A stretch of 64,000 nt of DNA from Noviherbaspirillum galbum (GCF_010974945.1 NZ_JAAIVB010000078.1:186001-250000), one strand, 5' to 3'; shown: positions 27,788 to 36,910, counted from the first letter of the stretch. Notes: a model not told the origin generated them from the letters alone. Translations and numbers: made by a program.

Positions 27788-28747
27788 ATGAATCCCGCCA
27801 GCTTCCGGCAGCTCGAAGCCCTGCTTCTCGTCGCGCGCCACGAGAGCGTGTCGCGCGCGGCGGAAGCGCTGCACGTCACCCAGCCGGCGGTGTCGCTGCA
27901 GATCAAGATGCTCGAGGAGGCGGCCGGCACGCCATTGACGCGCAAGGTGGGACGCGGCATCCAGCTCACTGCCGCAGGCGAGGTGATGGTGGGATTTGCC
28001 GACAGGATATTGCGCTTGTGGGAGGAGGCGACCGACGAAGTCGCTGCCCTCAAGGGCGTCATCAGCGGTACCTTGCGCATCGGCGCCATCACGACGGCCG
28101 AATACCTGCTCCCGCCCATGCTGGTGCGCTTCACGACCGAGCGGCCCGATGTGCGGCTCAAGCTTCAGGTGGGCAACCGCAACGACATCGTCACCATGCT
28201 GGGCAAGCATGAGATCGACCTTGCCATCATGGGGACGCCACCGCGCGAACTGCGTACCAACGCCGCGCGGTTCGCGCGGCATCCCATGGCGTTCATCGCC
28301 AGCCCCACGCATCCCTTGATGAAGAAGCGCCGGGTCACGCTCGCCGAGATCATGGATGCCAACCTGCTGGTGCGGGAACGCGGCTCGGGCACGCGCACCA
28401 CGGTCGAGCGCCTGTACAAGGAAGCGGGATATCCGCTGCGCATCGGCTCGGAATTATCGAGCAACGAGGCGATCAAGCGCATGGTGGTCGCCGGACTCGG
28501 CGTGGCGTTCCTGTCAGTGCATGCGTGCACGCTGGAATTCGAGACCGGCCTGGTCCGCATGCTGCCCGTGCCGGAGAACCCGGTCGAGGCGGACTGGTAC
28601 GTGATGCACCTGGTCGACAAGCCCATTCCCAAGGTGGCCGCCGCCTTCCAGGACTTCGTCATCGACAATGGGCAGGAAGTGGTGCTGCGCCAGCTCGAAG
28701 CTTTTCACCGGGACGTCGCCAAGCTGCGCAAGGGACGTCAGCAATGA
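27788..28747 (+). CDS. LysR-family transcriptional regulator, CbbR-like
   Basis: A 319-residue LysR regulator. The N-terminal winged helix-turn-helix reads FRQLEALLLVARHESVSRAA and LHVTQPAVSLQIKMLE; the effector domain starts near residue 95 (GTLRIGAITTAEYLLPP) and includes GSGTRTTVERLY. The TTAEYLLPPMLVRF segment is like CbbR, the Calvin-cycle regulator, and CysB-unlike. The divergent neighbour is a HAD relative and no cbb carbon-fixation genes are in the window, so the target is unclear; the nearest candidate is the HAD-like gene. Ribosome site AAGGA 8 bases before ATG. Confidence 0.88.
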   Translation: MNPASFRQLEALLLVARHESVSRAAEALHVTQPAVSLQIKMLEEAAGTPLTRKVGRGIQLTAAGEVMVGFADRILRLWEEATDEVAALKGVISGTLRIGAITTAEYLLPPMLVRFTTERPDVRLKLQVGNRNDIVTMLGKHEIDLAIMGTPPRELRTNAARFARHPMAFIASPTHPLMKKRRVTLAEIMDANLLVRERGSGTRTTVERLYKEAGYPLRIGSELSSNEAIKRMVVAGLGVAFLSVHACTLEFETGLVRMLPVPENPVEADWYVMHLVDKPIPKVAAAFQDFVIDNGQEVVLRQLEAFHRDVAKLRKGRQQ

Positions 28748-28823
28748 GCGGCGCTTGTCATTGGCTTGTCATTTGACCGGCCGTGCATATACTCCATTCA
28801 TCATCCCCTGATACGGAGGCGCC

Positions 28824-29039
28824 ATGCGTAACGTCATTTGGGTTTCCATCGCTTTCGCGATGATCGTCCTGAGCGGTTGCGCCCACGGTCCGATGGGGTC
28901 GGCTTCCGGCACGGTAAGCCAGATCGATGCGGAAAAAGTCGCCGCCGTCGAGCATGTCGCCAGGCAACATGGCATCGAGGTCGTCTGGGTGAACGTTCCC
29001 GAGATCAGCGTCGCGCGTTCCGCCGCAGCGACCAATTGA
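28824..29039 (+). CDS. Small putative lipoprotein
   Basis: 71 residues with a lipoprotein signal peptide: hydrophobic core then VLSGC at the lipobox, so the mature protein is about 53 residues, attached at Cys19. The mature part is AHGPMGSASG linker followed by a helix (AEKVAAVEHVARQHG) and a strand (IEVVWVN). A good ribosome site (GGAGG) lies 4 bases upstream. Residue at +2 is Ala, so outer-membrane sorting is expected. Function unknown. Confidence 0.7.
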   Translation: MRNVIWVSIAFAMIVLSGCAHGPMGSASGTVSQIDAEKVAAVEHVARQHGIEVVWVNVPEISVARSAAATN

Positions 29040-29051
29040 CCCTGGCCCGGA

Positions 29052-29330
29052 TCAGCCCAGGTTGATCCTCACCGAGAAGTGCGCCCAACGGCTTCTCACA
29101 CGCAAGGTGATGTTCACGGCCGGACGGTCCGAGGCTTCGGCCGCGTCATTGCCTGATACCGCCTGGGTCATCTGGGTTGCCTGGCCATTGGCGGCCGGGC
29201 TGGCGGCCTTGATCGCAGCGTCCGGTCGAACGGCTTTCTGTTCCGCCGCATCGGCGGTCTTTTCCATTGCGGCCCACGAAGCCTGGCTCGCCAGGGACAT
29301 GAGAACAACTGCGACGGCGGGAAAACGCAT
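29052..29330 (-). CDS. Small secreted protein of unknown function
   Basis: 92 residues from the ATG at 29330, fixed by GGAGAC 6 bases upstream. Signal peptide to about residue 20 (ASWAA), an Ala/Glu/Lys-rich low-complexity middle, and a short C-terminal strand pair (VNITLRVRSRWAHFSVRINL). Ends 12 bases from the convergent lipoprotein stop. No family recognised. Confidence 0.6.
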   Translation of the reverse strand: MRFPAVAVVLMSLASQASWAAMEKTADAAEQKAVRPDAAIKAASPAANGQATQMTQAVSGNDAAEASDRPAVNITLRVRSRWAHFSVRINLG

Positions 29331-29483
29331 GAGAGTCTCCGGTTTGTCAGGGACGCGATTCAGAAAGCCTGGCATGTCCACTTCATCTTAGCGGCCTTGG
29401 CCCAGCATGCAATCAGGACGCCGGCACATTTTCGCAAGGCGTCCACGGCAACGATTCCTTCTATGGCAATCCGCCGCCGTTAA

Positions 29484-29497
29484 TTGACCAAGATCAT
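29484..29497 (+). promoter_or_regulatory. FNR/Anr-like box or -35 region upstream of the PsiF-repeat gene
   Basis: TTGACCAAGATCAT matches the FNR-type consensus TTGAT-N4-ATCAA at 8 of 10 positions. The same bases give an alternative reading: TTGACC as a -35 with TTCAAT (29506-29511) as -10 at 16-base spacing. It lies between the divergent genes at 29330 and 29615. Confidence 0.35.
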
Positions 29498-29528
29498 TAT
29501 TCTCCTTCAATTTTTACATTTCGGCACA

Positions 29529-29549
29529 ACTATTGATGTAAACAATAGT
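29529..29549. promoter_or_regulatory. Perfect inverted repeat upstream of the PsiF-repeat gene
   Basis: ACTATTG-N7-CAATAGT, two perfect 7-bp half sites with an ATGTAAA spacer, 65 bases before the PsiF-repeat ATG. The geometry suits a dimeric repressor or activator; it is not followed by a T-run. Confidence 0.4.
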
Positions 29550-29614
29550 CAACCCGTGGTAAGCCAAGGTCGTTGCTACCTCAGGCAGATGCCCTCAACC
29601 CCTGGAGAATGACT

Positions 29615-29947
29615 ATGCTGAAAAACCTTTTCACCGCCGTGACTCTTGCAACCTTGTTGAGCGGCGTCGCATTCGCTCAATCCGCTAGCCCGAAGGCTTC
29701 CGCCGACGCCGCCCCAGCTGCCAGCGCTTCGGCCTCGAGCTGCGACCAGAAGGCCGTCGACAAGAATGGCAAACCGCTCGCCGGCGCGGCCAAGACGTCG
29801 TTCATGAAGAAATGCGAAGCCGGCGCCAGCAAGGAATCCGCCGCTGCGGCCTGCGAACAAAAGGCCATGGACAAGAACGGCAAGCCGCTCGCCGGCGCAG
29901 CCAAGACTTCGTACATGAAGAAGTGCACCGCCGACGCCAAGAAGTAA
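29615..29947 (+). CDS. psiF: PsiF-repeat exported protein (two repeats)
   Basis: 110 residues starting at the ATG at 29615, which leaves GGAG 7 bases upstream (the ATG at 29609 would be too close). Signal peptide to about FAQS, an Ala/Ser-rich linker, then two near-identical PsiF repeats: CDQKAVDKNGKPLAGAAKTS-FMKKC and CEQKAMDKNGKPLAGAAKTS-YMKKC, each with two conserved Cys. PsiF was named from phosphate-starvation induction in E. coli; its function is unknown. The DNA of the two repeats is also similar, so a recent internal duplication is likely. No Pho box was recognised upstream. Confidence 0.85.
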   Translation: MLKNLFTAVTLATLLSGVAFAQSASPKASADAAPAASASASSCDQKAVDKNGKPLAGAAKTSFMKKCEAGASKESAAAACEQKAMDKNGKPLAGAAKTSYMKKCTADAKK

Positions 29948-29966
29948 ATCGTTCCCTCCCTCCTCC

Positions 29967-29995
29967 GTCCGCTGGCGATGATGTCGCCGGCGGAC
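29967..29995. other. Hairpin between psiF-like and TonB-receptor genes
   Basis: GTCCGCTGGCGA/TCGCCGGCGGAC, a 12-bp stem with one G-T wobble and a TGATG loop, between convergent genes. No T-run follows, so it may be a weak bidirectional terminator or a REP-like palindrome. Confidence 0.4.
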
Positions 29996-30098
29996 GAGCG
30001 AACCATCCCAGGGTTCGCCCGACTCCTATCCTCATCCGCTATCCAGCCGCCATGGCCACCACCTGTCTGCGGCATCTCGGTCCGACTGATTCGACGCC

Positions 30099-32189
30099 TC
30101 AGAACGCGTAGCTCAGGCTGATGCGAATATTCCGCGGTTCGGCGGGATGGGTGTGGATATCCTCGATGGCAGCGGCTTCGCTGCGCAGGCGCGACGCGTA
30201 GTAGTAATCGATGTCGCTGACCTTGCTGTCGAACAGATTGAGCACTTCGGCGCCAAGCTTGAGCTTGCTGGTCACGGCATATCCCAGCTTGATGCTGCTC
30301 AGGGTGGACGACCCGGCGCGCACGCCATTGCTTTCATTTAACGGGCGGCTGCCGAAGTAACGCATCCGCAGGCCCGCCGACCATGGGCCTTTCTGCCGCG
30401 AGATCCCGACCGACATCGTGCGTTCGATCGCGCCGGGGATGAATGGTCCGGCGGGATCGTCGTCGGTGAACCGCGGACGCGACCAGGCCAGGTCGGCATC
30501 GATGATCCAGCCCGGCGCGGGCACGTAGTAATTTGCGATCTCGATGCCGGTGCGGCGGCTCGGCCGGCTCGCCTCGGTCGTTCCGGCGTCGCCGACGAAC
30601 AGCAGCTCGGATGCGAGCTTCAGTTCCCACAAGGAGACCGATGTCTGCAATCCCGGAACAAGCCCGGAGATGCGGATCCCCGCTTCCCGTCCTATCGCCT
30701 TGACCAATGGCGTCGCGGGTGAAATTGCATTGCCGTCGGCATCGACCCGGGCGCCGGTCGCCGGGTCCACGTTCTGGGTGATTCCGCGTGCGTCGTTGCT
30801 GTGGAAGCCGCGTCCCCAGTTGGCATAGAGTTCGATATCTTTTCCTGGCGTGAAGACCGCCGACACCTTCGGGCTCACGATGCGGTCGTTCACCTTTCCC
30901 GAATTGGCGGCATTGCTGCTCGTCACGTCGAACTGGTAATGATCGGCGCGCAGGCCGGCGACGGTGCGGAACTGCTCGGTCCACCGGATCGCGTTCGACA
31001 GGTACAAGCTGGCGGAGGTCTCCCTGATCCTGTCTTCGCGCGTGACGCCGCTGCGCGCCCGCGCGACCGACGTGTAAAGGCCGACCGGATCGAGGCGATC
31101 GCTCCTCGACTGCACGCCGACGACGGTATCGGATTCCCTTCCGAACAACTGGTGCGTCCAGCTGCGGGACGCATCCAGTCCGAAGACGGTGCGGCGTTCC
31201 GACTGGCTGAACTGGTCCCCTTCGGCAGGACGGTCGAGGAAGTAGGTAAAGTTGCTGTAAAGGTCCAGCGCGGAGCGGATGGCGTAGGCATTCACGCGCA
31301 GCACACCGTCATCCATGCGCCGCGACCAGTCCCCCGACAGGCTGGCCCGCCGCGTCGCGCCGCCGTCGCTTGGGTCGATGTATCCATAGCGGCTGAGCTG
31401 GCCCGCGTCGATGGCGCGCTGCGGAATCTGGTCGGTCGCCGTCCATGACGACTGCATCGCCATGGCGGCGAGGCGCAAGTCGTCGCGGCCATCCTTGATG
31501 CTGTAGGAGAGCACGCCATTAAGCTTGCGAAAATTTTCGGGAAGGTCCCAGGGACCGTCATTGCGCACGGTTTCCAAGCCGAAGAGCAGGGTGCCCGGTC
31601 CCGCCTCGACCGAATTTGCCAGCAAGGTTCTCATGTACCTGTGCTGGCCCGCCTCGACCAGAGCCATGCCGGCCGGCAGGGAGCGGACGTAATCGATTTC
31701 CGCCGCGCCCGCCGCCGAAAAATCGCCTTCCTCCGCGTAGTAGGTGCCCTTCTTGTACTTGATGGTGCGGATCAGTTCCGGGATCAGGAAGTTCAGGTCT
31801 GAATAACCTTGTCCATGCGCATGCGTGGGCATGTTGACCGGCATGCCGAGGACCGACGTGCGAAAGTCGGTGCCATGGTCGAGGTTGAAGCCGCGCAGGA
31901 AATACTGGTTCGCCTTGCCGTCGCCTGAATGCTGGGTAACGATCACGCCCGGCACGGCCTCAAGCACCTCGGCCGTCCTGGAAATCGGCCGGGTTTCCAG
32001 TTGCTTGCCCGTGATCGTGCCTTGCGTCGCGGAGTCCGCGACGCCGATCTGGCTTGTGCGGCTGCCTTCGACGACGATGGTCTCCAGGCTGGCATCGCCT
32101 CCCTGCACGCCGCCCGCCCTGGCGATGGCGGGGACGACAAGAATGATGGCAGCCAAGGCGCGCGACACGTTCGATGATGACTGGGGCAT
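30099..32189 (-). CDS. TonB-dependent outer-membrane receptor
   Basis: A 696-residue protein from the ATG at 32189 (GGAGATC upstream); the frame continues to 32357 without a plausible signal sequence. Signal peptide to about AIARA, then a plug domain with ISRTAEVLEAVPGVIVTQHS and QYFLRGFNLDHGTDF, and a 22-strand-type barrel ending in SLSYAF. The short N-terminus after the signal (LETIVVEGSR) contains the TonB-box-like ETIVV. The conserved HGQGYSDLNFLIPE segment is typical of a subfamily of proteobacterial receptors whose ligand is not known. No siderophore or cobalamin genes are adjacent, so the substrate is open. Confidence 0.9.
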   Translation of the reverse strand: MPQSSSNVSRALAAIILVVPAIARAGGVQGGDASLETIVVEGSRTSQIGVADSATQGTITGKQLETRPISRTAEVLEAVPGVIVTQHSGDGKANQYFLRGFNLDHGTDFRTSVLGMPVNMPTHAHGQGYSDLNFLIPELIRTIKYKKGTYYAEEGDFSAAGAAEIDYVRSLPAGMALVEAGQHRYMRTLLANSVEAGPGTLLFGLETVRNDGPWDLPENFRKLNGVLSYSIKDGRDDLRLAAMAMQSSWTATDQIPQRAIDAGQLSRYGYIDPSDGGATRRASLSGDWSRRMDDGVLRVNAYAIRSALDLYSNFTYFLDRPAEGDQFSQSERRTVFGLDASRSWTHQLFGRESDTVVGVQSRSDRLDPVGLYTSVARARSGVTREDRIRETSASLYLSNAIRWTEQFRTVAGLRADHYQFDVTSSNAANSGKVNDRIVSPKVSAVFTPGKDIELYANWGRGFHSNDARGITQNVDPATGARVDADGNAISPATPLVKAIGREAGIRISGLVPGLQTSVSLWELKLASELLFVGDAGTTEASRPSRRTGIEIANYYVPAPGWIIDADLAWSRPRFTDDDPAGPFIPGAIERTMSVGISRQKGPWSAGLRMRYFGSRPLNESNGVRAGSSTLSSIKLGYAVTSKLKLGAEVLNLFDSKVSDIDYYYASRLRSEAAAIEDIHTHPAEPRNIRISLSYAF

Positions 32190-32355
32190 GAGTTCTGGAT
32201 CTCCGGGAATCCGCCATTTTATGATGAACCGGCAATTGGGCTTGGAGGGCGGGCAAGATTGCCGTCGCGCGTTTCTCCGGAATCCAACCCAACCCGCACC
32301 GACTGCCCGCCACCAAGGCGTTAGAATCACCACTCCCCCACGATAGAAGCGCCAC

Positions 32356-33210
32356 ATGAAATTCCTGATGACCGCAGCGATCCTGCTCCTCGCCGGCTGC
32401 GCCGCCGGCCCGGCGATCGACCGCAGCCATCCGGCGGCCTCGCAGGACAGCAGGGTGCGCTACATCATCATTCATTACACGGAGGGCGATTTCCCGCGTG
32501 CCCTGGACGTGCTGACCAACGGGCAGGTCAGCAGCCACTACCTCATTTCGGATTACCCGGCAAAGATTTACCAGCTGGTCGACGAAGACCGCCGCGCCTG
32601 GCATGCCGGCGACAGCGCCTGGAAAGCCGACACACAGTTGAATTTCAGCTCGATCGGCATCGAGATCGTGAACCCCGGCTACCGTGACACCGAGGCGGGA
32701 CGCGTCTATTTCGACTACCCGCGTGCACAGATCGACTTGCTGGTGGCATTGCTGCGCCGGATCGTGGAGCGCCACCAGGTCAGGCCGGAAAACATCCTCG
32801 GGCACAATGAAATCGCGCCCCGGCGAAAGTCAGACCCCGGCCCGCGATTTCCCTGGCAAGTCCTGGCGCAAGCCGGCCTCGTCCGCTGGCCCGAACCCGA
32901 GCGGGTTGCCGCGTGGCGCATCGCGTTCGAGGAAAGATTGCCGGATGCGGCATGGTTCCGGCAAAAATTGCGTCGCCATGGCTACGTCTTTGCCGGAAAA
33001 GGGGAAGAAGGGGATTGGGACGCGGCGGCAAGGCAGGCGCTGACAGCGTTCCAGATGCGTTACCGTCCGGCGCGTTACGACGGCATGCCCGACGCGGAGA
33101 CCGCGGCGCTGCTGGAAGTGCTGGACGGGCTGGGCGGCGATGCCGCCGCTCAGCTCCCGTCCGAGCCAGCACCTTACCAGATGCGGACGCGCTGGTTGGG
33201 CGGCAGGTAA
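32356..33210 (+). CDS. amiD: N-acetylmuramoyl-L-alanine amidase, AmiD-like lipoprotein
   Basis: A 284-residue protein with a lipobox at LLAGC (Cys15), an Amidase_2 domain (residues 33-175) with zinc ligands His40 (IIIHYTE), His150 (ILGHNEIA) and Asp160 (RRKSDPGPRFPW), and a C-terminal peptidoglycan-binding helical domain (about 190-262). This is the layout of E. coli AmiD, an outer-membrane lipoprotein that cleaves the bond between N-acetylmuramic acid and L-alanine in both murein and anhydro-muropeptides. Its last 37 bases overlap the end of the convergent M13 peptidase gene. Confidence 0.92.
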   Translation: MKFLMTAAILLLAGCAAGPAIDRSHPAASQDSRVRYIIIHYTEGDFPRALDVLTNGQVSSHYLISDYPAKIYQLVDEDRRAWHAGDSAWKADTQLNFSSIGIEIVNPGYRDTEAGRVYFDYPRAQIDLLVALLRRIVERHQVRPENILGHNEIAPRRKSDPGPRFPWQVLAQAGLVRWPEPERVAAWRIAFEERLPDAAWFRQKLRRHGYVFAGKGEEGDWDAAARQALTAFQMRYRPARYDGMPDAETAALLEVLDGLGGDAAAQLPSEPAPYQMRTRWLGGR

Positions 33211-35225
33211 AGCTTGTCGCCCGGCTTCACGCCGAACACCTCGTAGAAAGCATCCTGGTTGACCACCGAACCGTTCGCGCGGAAGCGGTTGGGCGAGTGC
33301 GGATCCGATTTCAGAAGGACCAGCGCCAGTTCGTCGCGCAGCTTCGCCCGCCACGCCTGCCCGAAGCCCATGAAGAATCGCTGTTCGCCATTGAGGCCGT
33401 CGATGACCGGAGCCGGCTTGCCGCCAAGCGACAGCAGGTAAGCCTTGTGCGCGATGGCGAGGCCGGAGTTGTCGGCGATGTTTTCGCCCAGCGTGAGCGC
33501 GCCGTTCACGTGATAGCCCTCGATCGGGGAGTAGCGGTTGTATTGTTCGACCAGGGACTTCGTCTTGGCATCGAATTTCGTATGGTCTTCCTTGGTCCAC
33601 CAGTCCCGCAGGTTGCCGTCGCCATCGTACTGCGATCCCTGGTCGTCGAAGCCATGGCTGATCTCGTGGCCGATAATGCTGCCGATCGCGCCGTAGTTGG
33701 CGGCGTCGTCTGCATCGGGGTCGAAGAAGGGCGGACGCAGGATCGCCGCCGGGAACACGATCTCGTTCAGCTCGGGGTTGTAGTAGGCGTTGATGGTCTG
33801 TGGCGTCATGAACCATTCTTCCCGGTCGATCGGCTTGCCCAGCTTGTCGAGGTCATATTGGGTCGCGAATTCGCGCGCGCGCATGATGTTGCCAGCAAGG
33901 TCGTCACGCGCCACCTTGAGGCTGCCGTAGTCACGCCATTTGCTCGGGTAGCCGATCTTGGGCGTGAATTTTGCGAGCTTCGCCTGGGCTTCCTTCTTGG
34001 TCTCTGGGCTCATCCAGTCGAGCCCATCGATGCTCTGGCGGTAGGCGGCCAGGAGATTGCCCACCAGCTTTTCCATGCGCGCCTTGTAGGCGGGCGGGAA
34101 ATGGCGGTCCACGTAGAGCTTGCCGAGCGCTTCGCCCATGCTGCGTTCCGTCGCGCCCACGCCGCGCTTCCAGCGCGGCTCGAGCTCGGGGGTGCCGTTC
34201 AGCGTCGTGCCGTAGAAGGCGAAATTCTCGTCGACGAAGGGCTTGGACAGATAGGCCGCGAAGCTGTCGATCACGCGCAGGGTGAAGTAATCCTTCCAGG
34301 TATCCAGGGGCGTGTTCGCCAGCACGCCGGAGAAACCCTTGAGGTAGCTCGGCTGGCTGACGATGACGGAATCGATCTTGCCGGACATGCCCGCCGCGTC
34401 CATCTGCTTCTTCCAGTCGTGGCCCGGGGTCAGCTCGGCGAGCTGGGCCAGCGTCATCTTGTTGTAGGTCTTGACCGGATCGCGGTTCTCCACCTTCGTC
34501 CACTGCACGCGAGCCAGTTCGGTTTCCAGCGCGACGATGCGGTCCGCCTTGGCCGCGGCGTCCGGGATGCCTGCGAGGCCGAGCATCTTGGCAATGTGCT
34601 CCCGGTACTTCGCCTTCGTCGCGGAGAGCTTGGCGTCGTCCGCCTTCAGGTAGTAATCCCGGTCCGGCATGCCGAGTCCGGCCTGCGCGAAGTCCACCAC
34701 GTAGCGGGTGGCATCCCGCGCGTCCTGGTGCACGTCGAAATGGTAGGGCGTGTTGACCTGAATGCGGTTCAGCTGGCCGATCAAGGCGGGAATGTCATCC
34801 TTGGATTGCAGGGCGCCGACGCGCGCCAGCACCGGCTGCAGCGGCGACATGCCGAGGGTTTCCAGGCGCTTTTCGTCCATGAAGCTGGCATACAGGTCGC
34901 CGAGCTTGCGTGCCTCCGAGCCGGTCGTTGCCTCCTTGTTGGCGGCGGCCTCCTCGATGAGGGCGCGCAGCTGCGGCAGGACTTCGTCGCGCAACTTGGC
35001 GAACGCTCCCCATGAAGCCTTGTCCTTGGGAATCTGCGTGGTTTCCATCCACTTGCCGTTGACGTATTCGTAGAAATCGTCCTGCGGCCGCACCTTGGCA
35101 TTGACGTTCTGCAGCTCGATGCCGGACGCGGATTTCGCGGGCGCATCGGCGGCAACGGCCGCATTGATGGCAGAAAGGCTGAATGCCATGCAGACCGCCA
35201 TGGCGCCTGCTGTAAAGCGAATCAT
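33174..35225 (-). CDS. M13-family zinc metallopeptidase (PepO/neprilysin-like)
   Basis: 683 residues from the ATG at 35225, fixed by AAGGAG 6 bases upstream. Signal peptide to AAVAA, then the M13 N-terminal domain (DDFYEYVNGKWMETTQIP) and the catalytic domain with GSIIGHEISHGFDDQGSQYD (HExxH), ENIADNSGL (third ligand Glu and the conserved ENxAD), and a C-terminal Trp (VRIW) as is usual in the family. M13 enzymes are oligopeptidases of about 680 residues; this one is exported. Its 3' end overlaps the amiD-like gene on the other strand. Confidence 0.93.
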   Translation of the reverse strand: MIRFTAGAMAVCMAFSLSAINAAVAADAPAKSASGIELQNVNAKVRPQDDFYEYVNGKWMETTQIPKDKASWGAFAKLRDEVLPQLRALIEEAAANKEATTGSEARKLGDLYASFMDEKRLETLGMSPLQPVLARVGALQSKDDIPALIGQLNRIQVNTPYHFDVHQDARDATRYVVDFAQAGLGMPDRDYYLKADDAKLSATKAKYREHIAKMLGLAGIPDAAAKADRIVALETELARVQWTKVENRDPVKTYNKMTLAQLAELTPGHDWKKQMDAAGMSGKIDSVIVSQPSYLKGFSGVLANTPLDTWKDYFTLRVIDSFAAYLSKPFVDENFAFYGTTLNGTPELEPRWKRGVGATERSMGEALGKLYVDRHFPPAYKARMEKLVGNLLAAYRQSIDGLDWMSPETKKEAQAKLAKFTPKIGYPSKWRDYGSLKVARDDLAGNIMRAREFATQYDLDKLGKPIDREEWFMTPQTINAYYNPELNEIVFPAAILRPPFFDPDADDAANYGAIGSIIGHEISHGFDDQGSQYDGDGNLRDWWTKEDHTKFDAKTKSLVEQYNRYSPIEGYHVNGALTLGENIADNSGLAIAHKAYLLSLGGKPAPVIDGLNGEQRFFMGFGQAWRAKLRDELALVLLKSDPHSPNRFRANGSVVNQDAFYEVFGVKPGDKLYLPPNQRVRIW

Positions 35226-35381
35226 GTTGTCTCCTTTTGTCGAGGCCGCTTGTGACGGCCAACCTGGGGGTAATGGGTATCCATCATCGCGACGACGGCT
35301 TTCCGCCGGGGCGGGCAAGCCGCGTGACTGCAGCCCGGAAATGTAGCACGTCTTTCGCGCCGTGCCACGCCATGCATCATG

Positions 35382-36779
35382 TCAGGCTGCCGACCGGCGG
35401 ATGAACTCGGTCGACAGCTTTTGCAGGAACCAGACCAGCAGCACCGCGGCCACCGTCAGGCCGATCACGAGGCCGATCCAGAATCCCGTGGCCGAAAGCG
35501 GCTCCGCCGGCGAGAACGGCAGCCACGACGGCGCAAGTCCGAGGATGCAGCCCAGGGGAATGGCGATTCCCCAGAACGAGGCAAGATGGATGAACATCGG
35601 GGGACGCGTCACCTTGTAGCCGCGGATCGCGGAAGAGGCTGACACCTGGGTCGCATCGGACAGCTGGAACAGCGCCGCGAGCAGCAGCAGGTGCACGGTC
35701 ATCTCCTGCACGGCGCGGTCGGACGTATAGGCGGCGGCGATGAGGTCCGGAAACAGGGCAATCGCACTCGCGGACAGCACCGCAAAGGCCACCGCCATGC
35801 CGACCCCGACCCAGGCGACCAGGCGCCCGCGTACCGCATCGCCTTCTCCCAGGGCGTGGCCGACGCGCGTGATCAGCGCGATGCCCACGCTCATCGGCAC
35901 CATGAACACCAGGGAGGCGAAGTTCAATGCGATCTGGTGCGCCGACACCGTCACCACGCCGAACCTTGCCACGAGCAGCGCCACCGAAGCGAAGGCGCTG
36001 ACCTCTGCGAAGTAGGTGATGCCGATCGGCAGGCCCATGCGCAGGGTAGAGGAGATTTCCTTCCAGTTCGGCTTCTCCCAGTGGGTGAAAGGATAGGTGG
36101 ACCGGTAATTGCCGGAGCGCGCGATCCAGGCGACCATGGCGCCCAGCATCAGCCACATGCACAGGCCGGTCGACACCGCGCAGCCGACCGCGCCCAAACG
36201 GGGAAATCCCGCGTTTCCATAGACCAGCAGCCAGTTCACGAAGACGTTGAATCCCAGTCCGCCGAGCGAGATGAACATGAGCGGCTTCGTATGGTGGAGG
36301 CTCGCGCTGTATCCGTACAGGGCGCGATATGCGGCGAACGGCGGCATGCCGACGCTAATCACGTGCACGAACATCTCCGCCTTGCGCTGCACCGCCGCAT
36401 CGAGCGACAAGTGATCGAAGACCAGGGTGGACAGGTTCAGCGCGGCGCAGGCGACGATCGCGGTGAGCAGCCCGAGCCAGGCTGCCTGCCGCACGACATG
36501 CGGCACGCGCGCCGTCCTTCCGCCGCCCATTTCATGGGCAATGACCGCATTGACGGCCATCATGATGCCGATCACGCTCACGAGCGTCATCGTCCAGACG
36601 GAAGCGCCAAGGGAGACAGCCGCCAAATCCTCGGCGCCGACATGGCCGGTCATGGCGACATCCGCCACGCCCATGCCGACGTTTGCCAGCTGGCCGATCA
36701 GTACCGGCCAGGCCAGCACCCACAACGCGCGCATCTCGGCGCGTACCGTTTTCCAGCGTTCCTTGGAAAGTGACGACAT
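35382..36779 (-). CDS. MATE-family efflux transporter
   Basis: A 465-residue inner-membrane protein with 12 hydrophobic segments in two homologous halves, opening with LAWPVLIGQLANVGMGVADVAMTGHVG, the NorM-type MATE signature. MATE pumps export cationic drugs or metabolites using sodium or protons. The conserved Asp in helix 1 (GVADVAMTG) is present. The gene is monocistronic as far as can be seen: 156 bases separate it from the M13 peptidase gene, and it is followed upstream by the palindrome at 36911. Confidence 0.92.
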   Translation of the reverse strand: MSSLSKERWKTVRAEMRALWVLAWPVLIGQLANVGMGVADVAMTGHVGAEDLAAVSLGASVWTMTLVSVIGIMMAVNAVIAHEMGGGRTARVPHVVRQAAWLGLLTAIVACAALNLSTLVFDHLSLDAAVQRKAEMFVHVISVGMPPFAAYRALYGYSASLHHTKPLMFISLGGLGFNVFVNWLLVYGNAGFPRLGAVGCAVSTGLCMWLMLGAMVAWIARSGNYRSTYPFTHWEKPNWKEISSTLRMGLPIGITYFAEVSAFASVALLVARFGVVTVSAHQIALNFASLVFMVPMSVGIALITRVGHALGEGDAVRGRLVAWVGVGMAVAFAVLSASAIALFPDLIAAAYTSDRAVQEMTVHLLLLAALFQLSDATQVSASSAIRGYKVTRPPMFIHLASFWGIAIPLGCILGLAPSWLPFSPAEPLSATGFWIGLVIGLTVAAVLLVWFLQKLSTEFIRRSAA

Positions 36780-36910
36780 GTCTTCCGTTGAATATCAAAT
36801 CGAAAATTGTAATCGGAAACCGGCGGGCGGCTGACCATGCAATTAGGAAAGCAGGCAACTAAGCAGATCCATAGAAGTTTTTTGACATGACCGCATGCTC
36901 CCAAACAACC

